Positions 8,134 to 14,688 of a DNA stretch of 48,621 bases are shown here, piece after piece. Origin of the DNA: Acidobacteriota bacterium (GTDB taxonomy: Bacteria; Acidobacteriota; Terriglobia; Acidiferrales; UBA7541); NCBI GenBank assembly GCA_003223245.1, contig QHYI01000139.1, positions 1 to 48,621 of the forward strand, read 5' to 3'. Under the pieces are notes generated by a model. It made no database searches. It saw only the letters and a list, made by a program, of their open reading frames with translations, and was not told the origin of the DNA. The position numbers were made by a program, and so were the translations under genes. The stretch's first letter is position 1. The number at the start of each line of letters is the position of its first letter.

Positions 8134-8820
8134 ATGCGACGAAACACGCTGCTAATCGACGCGGACGATACGCTTTGGGAAAACAACGTCTTCTACGAGA
8201 AGCTGATTGAAGACTTCATCACCGTCGTGGAGCCGTACGGCTACACGCGCGCATATATTCGCCACATCCTGAACGAAACGGAACGCAAGAATATCCGTCA
8301 GTACGGCTACGGCGTGCGCAGCTTTGGCCGCTCGCTCGAAGAAACGTATTTGAAGCTGGGCGACCAGATGGCACGCCGCGAGATTCTTGCGCAGATTCAC
8401 AGCCGCGTGGTCGAATTGGAGCGCACGCCGCCCAAAATCCTCGATGGCGTGCCGGAGACGCTGGCGTATTTAACCGAACGCCATCGCCTGATTCTTTTCA
8501 CCAAAGGCGAGCCCGCAGAGCAGGCCGCGAAGGTCGAGCGCTCCGGCCTGCAAGGCTTTTTCGAATTCATCGAAATCGTGCCGGAAAAAGATACGCAAAC
8601 TTACGGCGGGCTGGTGCGTAAGCACAAAATCGTGAAAGCGCATGGCTGGATGATCGGCAATAGCCCCCGCAGCGACATCAATCCTGCGATGCAAGTGGGC
8701 CTGAACGCCGTGTACATCCCGCACCAGCATACCTGGACGCTGGAGCATGAGCCGGTCCTGGCCGGTTCCGGCAAATTGGTGATTCTGCCGTCTTTCCGCG
8801 AACTGCGCTCGCATTTCTAG
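8134..8820 (+). CDS. HAD superfamily hydrolase
   Basis: A 228-residue phosphatase-like protein. HAD motif I is DADDTLWENN, with D9 as nucleophile and D11 as acid/base; motif II is ILFTKGE (Thr); motif III is a Lys in the segment after it (EKDTQTYGGLVRKHK); motif IV is MIGNSPRSDINPA with the metal-binding Asp. A helical cap lies between motifs I and II (about 20-110), so it is a C1-cap type similar to YjjG-like nucleotidases and phosphoglycolate phosphatase-like proteins. The substrate is not evident. It stands alone, converging on the uppS cluster. Confidence 0.88.
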   Translation: MRRNTLLIDADDTLWENNVFYEKLIEDFITVVEPYGYTRAYIRHILNETERKNIRQYGYGVRSFGRSLEETYLKLGDQMARREILAQIHSRVVELERTPPKILDGVPETLAYLTERHRLILFTKGEPAEQAAKVERSGLQGFFEFIEIVPEKDTQTYGGLVRKHKIVKAHGWMIGNSPRSDINPAMQVGLNAVYIPHQHTWTLEHEPVLAGSGKLVILPSFRELRSHF

Positions 8821-8834
8821 ATTTAGAACCCATC

Positions 8835-9065
8835 TCACGAATTCGGTTTCGCAGAAGTGCGCGACGCTAGCCACCCGAATACCGTCCAGGCCGAAACCCA
8901 GAACGGAAAAATGCCGTATAACGTATCCGAGACCGAATGCGAATGACGATCGACGGCGGTGAACACCTGCACCGAGAAAGCCACAGTTAGAATCAGCGCG
9001 AGCCATCCCGGCAACGCTACCGGCCGGTACAGCCAGCCCCACTCCTTGAACCAATTCAGCCTCAC
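8835..9065 (-). CDS. Small two-helix membrane protein downstream of uppS
   Basis: GTG at 9065 is preferred because GGAGG lies 8 bases upstream; longer reading would run back into uppS. The 76-residue product starts VRLNWFKEWGWLYRPVALPG. Two hydrophobic segments follow: LALILTVAFSVQVFTAV and LYGIFPFWVSAWTVFGWLA, separated by DRHSHSVSDT. It begins 77 bases after the uppS stop on the same strand and is probably co-transcribed with it. I do not recognise a named family; a small inner-membrane protein is all the sequence supports. Confidence 0.7.
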   Translation of the reverse strand: MRLNWFKEWGWLYRPVALPGWLALILTVAFSVQVFTAVDRHSHSVSDTLYGIFPFWVSAWTVFGWLASRTSAKPNS

Positions 9066-9141
9066 GTTCGAAGCCTCCGCTACTGAGAATTTTCTTGGTC
9101 CCTTCAACCTTGATTCGATTGGGGCAAACACCTCTGCCGCT

Positions 9142-10005
9142 TCAGCCCGCCAGCGCATCGGGCAGCGCGCCACGCGTTCGTTCCCGGTGCGCAAACTCTT
9201 GCAGCGCCGCTTCAAGGTCCGTTACTGTAAAATCCGGCCAAGCCTTCCGCACAAACACAAATTCCGCGAACGCGCACTCCCACAACAGAAAATCCGACAG
9301 CCTTTGCTCGCCGCCCGTGCGAATCAGCAAATCCACTTCCGTCGAGCCGCCATGCAGAACTTCCGCCAGCACGCGGCTGAACGATTCGGTCGAAAGCTCG
9401 GTGACCTTGTAGAAGCGGCACGCCGCCTGAAAAATCGCTTCGCGCGCGGAGTAGTCGATCGCCAGCCGCAGATGCAGCCGCGTTCCCTTTGCGGTAGCGG
9501 ATTCGGAATCGGCAATGGTCTGGCGCAGCGTGGCCGGCACACGGTCGCGCCGGCCAATGATGCTCAGCCGCACGCCTTCTTCGATCGAATGCTCCATTTC
9601 GGTGAGCAGATATTCGTGGAGCAGCCGCAAGATGCCGTTGACTTCCGCGACCGGCCGTTTCCAGTTCGCTGAAGAAAGCGCGAAGAGCGTCAACGTGTGA
9701 ATGCCGAGGCGCGGCGCCGCTTCGATGATGTGGCGCGCCGTTTCCGCTCCCGCGCGGTGGCCCGCCGAACGCGGCAGGCCCCGCGAAGTGGCCCAGCGTC
9801 CGTTGCCGTCGGCAATGATGGCCACGTGCAAACCGTCGTTCGCCGGGCTCGCGAGCTCCACGCCCTCTGCCGCCGCCGGTGCGGGAGGCCGCGCAGCGGG
9901 CATCGGCACCACGTGCGAAGTGCCCAGTGCTGGGCCCCGCGCACTAGCCGGTTGTGGGAATTGATTTTCTAGCGAGGTTGTTTCCGCCGAGGTTCCTGAC
10001 TCCAT
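9142..10005 (-). CDS. uppS: Isoprenyl transferase (undecaprenyl diphosphate synthase-like)
   Basis: A cis-prenyltransferase that condenses isopentenyl diphosphate with farnesyl diphosphate to make the lipid carrier for cell-wall and O-antigen synthesis. The core motifs are HVAIIADGNGRWA (catalytic Asp), GHRAGAETAR, SSANWKRP, RLAIDYSAR and DLLIRTGGEQRLSDFLLW...AEFVF. ATG 10005 follows GGAGACGGGG; the first 60 residues are a Pro/Ala-rich extension not part of the enzyme fold. Oddity: the conserved Glu of SSENW is Ala here (about residue 113), and IIMDGN is IIADGN. Activity is still likely given the intact Asp, Arg and RTGGEQR residues. A 19-bp palindrome at 10098 lies upstream and matches one at the promoter of the adjacent regulator operon. 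Confidence 0.92.
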   Translation of the reverse strand: MESGTSAETTSLENQFPQPASARGPALGTSHVVPMPAARPPAPAAAEGVELASPANDGLHVAIIADGNGRWATSRGLPRSAGHRAGAETARHIIEAAPRLGIHTLTLFALSSANWKRPVAEVNGILRLLHEYLLTEMEHSIEEGVRLSIIGRRDRVPATLRQTIADSESATAKGTRLHLRLAIDYSAREAIFQAACRFYKVTELSTESFSRVLAEVLHGGSTEVDLLIRTGGEQRLSDFLLWECAFAEFVFVRKAWPDFTVTDLEAALQEFAHRERTRGALPDALAG

Positions 10006-10097
10006 TGAGCTACCCCGTCTCCGCCGCAAAAAAAAACATGTGGAGCAGCGGCCCTACGCCGCGGTTCTTTGTTGACAAAACATCCCGTATTGCAAAT

Positions 10098-10116
10098 TAC
10101 TTTGCATCGCAAAGTA
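10098..10116. promoter_or_regulatory. 19-bp palindromic operator candidate upstream of uppS
   Basis: TACTTTGCATCGCAAAGTA has perfect 8-base arms around ATC. It lies 93 bases before the uppS start and just after the stop of the winged-helix gene. The second copy at 11199-11217 differs at only 3 of 19 positions. Both have a TTG-containing -35-like hexamer 1-2 bases beyond the arm in the direction of transcription. Inference: binding site of the regulator at 10143-10535. Confidence 0.6.
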
Positions 10117-10142
10117 CGTGCGCAAAAAAATTTTCCCCTCGG

Positions 10143-10535
10143 CTACCCCTCCCGCGTCGCGCGAATCAGCGCTTCCATATGATTCAGGTAGCGTTCGAGC
10201 GCCTTGCGTCCCGCCGCCGTCAGCCGGTATTCCGTTTTGGGCGTGCGTCCCTCGAAGGACTTCTCGCACACGATGTAGTCCGCTTCTTCCAGTTTTCGCG
10301 CGTGCACGCTCAAGTTGCCGTCCGAAGCTTTCAGCAGCGCCTTCAACTCATTGAACGTGAGCGCGCGATTCACCGCCAGGGCGCTGACGATGCCCAGGCG
10401 CACGTGCTCATGAATCAGCCGGTCCAAATCCGCCGGAGCGGCTTCTCGCGCCGGATTCTTCACGGATTCCAGAATGGCTTCGCGGTCGCGCGAGCGTTGC
10501 ACACGTTCTTGACGCACAGCCGATGTCTTAGCCAT
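10143..10535 (-). CDS. Winged-helix transcriptional regulator (HTH_34-like)
   Basis: A 130-residue DNA-binding protein with AAGGAG 5 bases before the ATG at 10535. Residues 40-125 form a winged helix: LIHEHVRLGIVSALAV, then the helix-turn-helix ALTFNELKALLKASDGNLSVHARKLEEA, and a wing (DYIVCEKSFEGRTPKTEYRLTAAGRKALE). This layout matches small MarR/ArsR-like regulators of the type that sense no obvious ligand. The N-terminal 35 residues are charged. It lies 9 bases after a membrane-protein gene, so the two form an operon. It may repress its own operon and uppS through the two matching palindromes; that is inference. Confidence 0.85.
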   Translation of the reverse strand: MAKTSAVRQERVQRSRDREAILESVKNPAREAAPADLDRLIHEHVRLGIVSALAVNRALTFNELKALLKASDGNLSVHARKLEEADYIVCEKSFEGRTPKTEYRLTAAGRKALERYLNHMEALIRATREG

Positions 10536-10544
10536 AAAATCTCC

Positions 10545-11162
10545 TTAGCCTCCGTAATGCCGGGCGATCCACCAACCGAACCCGACATGCACCACGCCAA
10601 AGCCCGCTGCCATGAACCCGTCGCCCCAGCCTGCTGGGCTGAAAAGCGCCACACTGCCAAGCAGCATCAAGCACAAACCCATTACCGGGACAACCCGCAC
10701 GGAAAACGCTCCCCCGGTGACAATCGCGGTCCCATACAGCAAGAGCCACACCCCTGGAAGCGCCGTAAGCGCGCCAACCTGAAACAGAGTGCAGGTCAGC
10801 AGAGCACCAACAACAATCGGCGGAGCAAAACTCAGCAGGAATTTGCGGCCGGGGCCGGAGAAAAGCCGCGCATTGGCGCGATGCGCTTTGGTAGCCGCCG
10901 TGGGCGCGGCAATCGCCACCGCCACGAACGCTTCCACGAGCCAGACAATGAGCCACGCGCGCGGACTCGCTTGCCGCGAAGCCACCAACGCGGCCGCCAG
11001 CGCGGTGATGCCCATGGCCACGCCGCCCCAACCCGGCACCGCGGTAAATTCCGCGGCGCTCGCCATGGTTTCGCGGATGTAGCGAAGATGGTCGGCCGCG
11101 CGCGCGTCAATGGGAATCGGCTCGCGGCGGGAAGAGCGCACCGGGCCCGGCGTCGTCACCAT
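10545..11162 (-). CDS. Polytopic membrane protein paired with a winged-helix regulator
   Basis: A 205-residue protein. The first 45 residues are soluble (DARAADHLRYIRETMASAAEFTAVPG) and are followed by about five or six hydrophobic segments: GGVAMGITALAAALVA, AWLIVWLVEAFVAVAIAA, FAPPIVVGALLTCTLF, LPGVWLLLYGTAIVTGGAF, VVPVMGLCLMLLGSVALF and AAGFGVVHVGFGWWIA. I do not recognise a characterised family; regulator plus membrane protein pairs of this kind are common in soil bacteria. ATG 11162 is chosen because the -10 box ends at 11169, which predicts a transcript that starts at or next to the ATG. GTG at 11168 is the alternative but would precede the start of transcription. Confidence 0.75.
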   Translation of the reverse strand: MVTTPGPVRSSRREPIPIDARAADHLRYIRETMASAAEFTAVPGWGGVAMGITALAAALVASRQASPRAWLIVWLVEAFVAVAIAAPTAATKAHRANARLFSGPGRKFLLSFAPPIVVGALLTCTLFQVGALTALPGVWLLLYGTAIVTGGAFSVRVVPVMGLCLMLLGSVALFSPAGWGDGFMAAGFGVVHVGFGWWIARHYGG

Positions 11163-11168
11163 GCTCAC

Positions 11169-11197
11169 ACTTTAGTCGCTCGGCTCACATCTGTCAA
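11169..11197 (-). promoter_or_regulatory. Sigma-70-like promoter of the membrane protein/regulator operon
   Basis: On the minus strand TTGACA (11197-11192) is separated by 17 bases from TAAAGT (11174-11169). Transcription would start about at 11162, the A of the ATG, so the message would be leaderless. The palindrome at 11199-11217 abuts the -35 box. Confidence 0.6.
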
Positions 11198-11198
11198 G

Positions 11199-11217
11199 TA
11201 CTTTATATCACAAAGTA
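11199..11217. promoter_or_regulatory. 19-bp palindromic operator candidate at regulator operon promoter
   Basis: TACTTTATATCACAAAGTA, with one mismatch between the 8-base arms, ends one base before the -35 box of the divergent-looking minus-strand promoter. It is the partner of the site at 10098-10116. A regulator bound here would block RNA polymerase. Confidence 0.6.
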
Positions 11218-11238
11218 TAGTCGAGAATTGGCTGTGGC

Positions 11239-11256
11239 GCCGGGCCTTAGCCCGGC
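11239..11256. repeat. GC palindrome (GCCGGGC-CTTA-GCCCGGC)
   Basis: Perfect 7-base arms around CTTA. A close relative with loop TTCA lies at 11350-11367. Both are in the gap between the operator region and the DUF1697 gene. Confidence 0.55.
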
Positions 11257-11349
11257 AGTTTCCAGAAAACCTTTGGCACACCTGCCGACCGACTGGCGAG
11301 CACACCGCGAGTCCGTGTCCCGGAATGCTCCCGTCGTGGTGTTGGAGAG

Positions 11350-11367
11350 GCCGGGCTTCAGCCCGGC
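11350..11367. repeat. GC palindrome (GCCGGGC-TTCA-GCCCGGC)
   Basis: Second copy of the short palindrome, same orientation and about 110 bases away from the first. The 11218-11469 gap (252 bases) holds these two elements and no gene. Confidence 0.55.
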
Positions 11368-11469
11368 TTTGTGGAGTGCCGCGGCTTGCCTGTACTGAGC
11401 GACTCGAACGCGACGCCGACCGTTCCAGCCGCCAGCGGTGGTGTGTTGAAACGGATTTGGATGAAACTG

Positions 11470-12021
11470 TCAGGGACTATGTTCGGAGGGCTTTTTCTCC
11501 TGGCCTTTCAAAATGCGCACGACGGCTAGGATCGTGTTCCAGTTGCGTGTGGTTGCTGGCGTACCGAACAGCCTGTCGATCCGGCCAAGGTAGCCGATGG
11601 TCTTCATGTGCCGACGGTAGACTCCAAAGATGAATTGTTTCTTCGACGCGAAAACTCGCACGAGCCACTGCCCGTCGGGAGGAAATGCGACTGGGAGGGC
11701 CGCACGGAGGCCTCCGGCTCTCGACAGGATGCTCACAAATCGAACGATATCGGGGCGTGATGGCTCGGCCCGAAACGGGTTCTCCATCTCTAGGCGGATG
11801 AGGTCGTGACCATCGCAGAGCACAGCTTCCGCCTTGAATGGCAGCTTCCGCAGCAATGCGGCACGGAACTTCGCCCTAGAGCCTGGCTTGCGAACGACGA
11901 AAGTGCCTGCCGCTCCGACATTCACGACACCATAGTCGCTCAGTCCCTTTGCGAGGATGCTAGGGCGGAACGTCCTGTGTCCGCCGACGTTCACGCCTCG
12001 CAGGAAAACCACCAGAGACAC
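11470..12021 (-). CDS. DUF1697 family protein
   Basis: A 183-residue protein with the family start VSLVVFLRGVNVGGHRTFRP and the family's later block GVYRRHMKTIGYLGRIDRLF followed by TTRNWNTILAVV. GTG 12021 has GGAG 7 bases upstream; the TTG at 12033 is a weaker choice. The family is widespread and uncharacterised, cytoplasmic, about 180 residues long, so this copy is full length. It starts 12 bases after the restored end of the methyltransferase gene and belongs to the same three-gene operon. A second, decayed copy of its C-terminus lies at 14198. Confidence 0.85.
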   Translation of the reverse strand: MSLVVFLRGVNVGGHRTFRPSILAKGLSDYGVVNVGAAGTFVVRKPGSRAKFRAALLRKLPFKAEAVLCDGHDLIRLEMENPFRAEPSRPDIVRFVSILSRAGGLRAALPVAFPPDGQWLVRVFASKKQFIFGVYRRHMKTIGYLGRIDRLFGTPATTRNWNTILAVVRILKGQEKKPSEHSP

Positions 12022-12033
12022 CGTCAGCTCCAA

Positions 12034-12650
12034 TCAGGATGTGTGGGCCACGGCCACGAGATGAGCACTAGCGCCGTGGGCTGAGGGCTCTCGCTCGATT
12101 AGAGTCAAGAACTCCATCAGGTTCTTTCGTTGCACCGGGTCATGAAAAATCCTCGGGCAAGTCCATGCATAAGCGAAGCAAAACGCGAAATTGCCGCTGC
12201 GATTAGCACGCCCTGGGGCTTGAGGATGCGACGGGCTTCACGGAGCGCCATCAGACGAACCGAACGTTCAACAAGATGATACAAGGGACCTGACAGAAGA
12301 ACTGCATCGGCGCTGTTGGACGAAGCCGTTAGGCAGCGGGCCTCACCTTTGGTGATTGAGCCGAGCTCAATACCTGACGATGTGGAGCGAGCCTTTGCCT
12401 GCTCGAAATGAAGCTCAACGGGATCGATGAGATGAACCACATATCCTCGCTCGCTAAGTGGAAAGGCGTAGGCTCCCCCGCACCGCCGATGTCAAAAATC
12501 ACTGCCGGTGCGGGCGGAAGAGCTCGGGCAAGAATCTCCAGCGTTCGAAGGCGCTCGAGCTCCCCGTGGGGGCCGCTCGATAGACGTTCGGACGGCCTCT
12601 CGATAGTGGGCTTCAACTTCTTCCGGCATCATCGACGATTGCTCGTTCAT
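12034..12650 (-). pseudogene. SAM-dependent methyltransferase with three frameshifts
   Basis: The ATG at 12650 overlaps the stop of the upstream reductase gene by ATGA. Reading forward, frame changes are needed at three places: one extra base at about 12590-12591, one missing base in the C5 tract 12475-12479, and one missing base in the A5 tract near 12147-12151. With these repaired the product is about 205 residues and continuous: MPEEVEAHYREAVERLSSGP, then ERLRTLEILARALPPAP, the SAM-binding FDIGGAGGAYAFPLSERGYV, VVHLIDPVELHFEQA, ADAVLLSGPLYHLVER, EARRILKPQGVLIAAAISRF and the tail RKNLMEFLTLIEREPSA. There are no stops in the repaired frame. Either a very recent pseudogene or sequence errors; class I methyltransferase identity is secure, substrate is unknown. 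Confidence 0.8.
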
Positions 12651-13186
12651 TGTTTGTGTGCCTCCGCGTCAATCTCATATTCGCTCTGCACCAGACCGCC
12701 TTTATAGCAGCGCGTCGCCACATGGCCAAGATGGAGGTCGCGCGGCACCGGGCCAAATAACGGAATACCTCGACCGATCAATATTGGCACGCGCGTGATC
12801 ACCAGCCGGTCGATGCATCCGGCCGCGAGAAACCTCTGAATTGTGATTCCGCCGTCAATATAAGCGTGTTCGAAGCCGCGGGAGGCGAGCTGCCTTACGA
12901 TTTCGGCCGGCTCGCCTGACATCTGCTCGACCGCGCCGCCTTCGATCGATGAGAAGTCCAGCGGACGGCTGCTCAGTACCACTACTGGCTTCGTTCCGTA
13001 AAACCACGACCCAAATTTCCGTACAACTTCGAAGGTCTTCCTACCGATTACGACCACATCGACAGTGCCGTAGAATTCCTCAAAGCCGTGAGGTTCCTGC
13101 CCGCCCGCATCCAAGAAATCCAGCGCATGGTCTGGCCGGGCCAGAAAGCCATCGACGCTTACTCCGCAGAAGACCGAGAGCTTCAT
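12647..13186 (-). CDS. Dihydrofolate reductase family protein (RibD C-terminal-like)
   Basis: A 179-residue protein starting at ATG 13186 with GAGGAGG 8 bases upstream. The fold signature is MKLSVFCGVSVDGFLARPD at the N-terminus, then VVVIGRKTFEVV (about 45-56), VVLSSRPL (about 70) and HAYIDGGITIQRFLAAGCID (about 107-126). This is the RibD C-terminal/DHFR-like fold, which binds NADPH. Stand-alone members of this kind are mostly uncharacterised reductases and are not dedicated to riboflavin synthesis. It is the first gene of an operon with the methyltransferase and DUF1697 genes. Confidence 0.87.
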   Translation of the reverse strand: MKLSVFCGVSVDGFLARPDHALDFLDAGGQEPHGFEEFYGTVDVVVIGRKTFEVVRKFGSWFYGTKPVVVLSSRPLDFSSIEGGAVEQMSGEPAEIVRQLASRGFEHAYIDGGITIQRFLAAGCIDRLVITRVPILIGRGIPLFGPVPRDLHLGHVATRCYKGGLVQSEYEIDAEAHKQ

Positions 13187-13209
13187 GACGTGCCTCCTCA
13201 TTTGCCGCT

Positions 13210-14037
13210 CTATGCCGAATTACTTTGCAGCCTAAGATCTTTGCCGAATATGGCAGCTAGGGTTCCCACACCCAGCCACAAGACCACCGCGTAAGGGGCG
13301 TGCCACTGCGCTTCTTGTTCCGCCGTGACGCCCGTAGGGCTGAAAACCACCAGCGAACCTGTCGCATGCATGAGCTGCGCAAGCGCAACACTGTTCGTGT
13401 GCGTATAAATCCATGCGATCAGGACTCTCATCGCGCTTACCACTGCTGTGAACGCCAGAAAATAACGCAGCCAGTAGGCACCATGTGGCGTAGCCGTTCC
13501 CAGGTAATCTATCACGGGCAAGTGCCACAATCCCCAGAGCGCGCCGAGAGTGATGCCCGCCCCCAGCGCATTTTGGTTCTGCAGCATTTTTGGAAATGCA
13601 TAGCCCATCCAGCCGACTTCCTCGAAAAAGCCCGCGATAATTCCAAAGGAAATTCCCGCGATGAATCTGTTGGGGGTGTATACGGGCGAAAAGAAGGTTG
13701 CCATACAGAAAAGCACACCCAATACCAGCACTGGTGGAACGAGCAGGAGTATGTACCACGGCGTTCCGACGCGGATCCGGCCCATGCGCAAAAAAGGGTC
13801 TGCTATCCCCGGCCTTCCGTCCACGGCATAGGTCAACACAATAGAGCTAAGAACTGGTCCTAGCAGCATCACCGGGAACATCAAGATTCCGGTGAATTCC
13901 GGCACTGCCTGGCCGCGAAGCAGTCGCGGCGCGACTAGGGCGAGTGCGCCCAACCATGAAATTGCGAAAGTCAGCGTGAAATAGCTCACCACCGGGTGCT
14001 GCACCGCAAAACCTTTTGCTCTTCCGACGTTTTCCAT
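13210..14037 (-). CDS. CPBP family intramembrane protease-like protein
   Basis: A 275-residue polytopic protein with about seven or eight hydrophobic segments. The CPBP (Abi) motifs are FFEEVGWMGYAFP (motif 1, two Glu), LGALWGLWHLP (motif 2, His) and AQLMHATGS (motif 3, His). These residues form the glutamyl-protease-like active site within the membrane. The family consensus Arg/Trp-Arg after the Glu pair (EExxWRG) reads EEVGWMG, so the Arg is Met. The protein could be a protease or a non-catalytic member involved in bacteriocin or stress immunity; this cannot be resolved. It sits 23 bases before the reductase gene and may belong to the same transcript. Confidence 0.85.
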   Translation of the reverse strand: MENVGRAKGFAVQHPVVSYFTLTFAISWLGALALVAPRLLRGQAVPEFTGILMFPVMLLGPVLSSIVLTYAVDGRPGIADPFLRMGRIRVGTPWYILLLVPPVLVLGVLFCMATFFSPVYTPNRFIAGISFGIIAGFFEEVGWMGYAFPKMLQNQNALGAGITLGALWGLWHLPVIDYLGTATPHGAYWLRYFLAFTAVVSAMRVLIAWIYTHTNSVALAQLMHATGSLVVFSPTGVTAEQEAQWHAPYAVVLWLGVGTLAAIFGKDLRLQSNSA

Positions 14038-14093
14038 ACCTTCGTTTGGTTCTGCGCCCTTCTTGATGGAGTGCCACGATCATACCAAGGTAT

Positions 14094-14127
14094 CCGAGTC
14101 AGGGAGGCTTTCGTCTCTCTGACTCGG
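14094..14127. repeat. Strong hairpin upstream of the CPBP gene
   Basis: Thirteen-base arms CCGAGTCAGGGAG and CTCTCTGACTCGG pair with one G-T type mismatch around an 8-base loop. No T-run follows, so this is a hairpin of unknown role, perhaps a factor-independent barrier or a repeat end. It lies between the CPBP start and the ADOP 3' end. Confidence 0.5.
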
Positions 14128-14197
14128 TTGATGGATGACGTAGCCGGTCATTCGGCGGCTGCGCAAGAGCGTCGCTCTTACGCATTGCGGGGTGGTG

Positions 14198-14272
14198 TCA
14201 GGGGCTATGTTCGGTCGGTTTATCCTGCTCGCTTTTCAGAATGTGCACGACGGCAAACGCAGCGGACTCCCG
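14198..14272 (-). pseudogene. C-terminal remnant of a second DUF1697 gene
   Basis: Read on the minus strand this gives ESAAFAVVHILKSEQDKPTE then HSP and a stop. The intact gene at 11470 ends ILAVVRILKGQEKKPSEHSP and a stop. Eleven of the last 18 residues match and the nucleotide match continues into the stop codon. No upstream part of a DUF1697 protein is present, so only the tail of a paralogue or of a duplicated segment survives. Confidence 0.7.
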
Positions 14273-14483
14273 TACACGCAATGCTCGACTCACATTCCCA
14301 TCGTTCCCTATTCATATCTCAACGCGACCATCGGATCGACTTCCATCGCCCTACGCCCGGGAATGTAGCTTGCCAAGGCTGCAACGCCTGACAGAACTAG
14401 CGAAACGACGATAAACGTCACCGGGTCCGTGGGTTTCACTCCAAAAAGCAAACTAGACAAGAGGCGCATGAATCCCAGCGCGC

Positions 14484-14563
14484 CAATGATTCCGGCCCCC
14501 AGTCCTAGCAAAGCCGGCGTCAGTCCTTGGCCGATCACACGCCGGAGCACCTCAGCCTTTTGT
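14484..14563. repeat. Left arm of an 80-bp perfect inverted repeat
   Basis: Perfect reverse complement of 14609-14688 over 80 bases, with 45 bases between (14564-14608). This arm encodes part of the C-terminal ADOP domain in the correct sense on the minus strand ([20 protein letters not shown]). Confidence 0.9.
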
Positions 14564-14608
14564 GCGCCGAGCGCCATGCGAATTCCGATTTCGCGCGTGC
14601 GCCGCGAG

Positions 14609-14688
14609 ACAAAAGGCTGAGGTGCTCCGGCGTGTGATCGGCCAAGGACTGACGCCGGCTTTGCTAGGACTGGGGGCCGGAATCATTG
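14609..14688. repeat. Right arm of an 80-bp perfect inverted repeat
   Basis: Inverted copy of 14484-14563. It replaces the natural ADOP coding sequence here and creates the premature stop at 14683-14685. Confidence 0.9.

Noticed and set aside
9954-11633. 559-residue + strand frame across the regulator, membrane protein and DUF1697 genes
   Set aside because: It runs antisense to well-supported minus-strand genes with ribosome sites and family motifs, and is very rich in Arg and His, the usual sign of an antisense shadow in GC-rich DNA.
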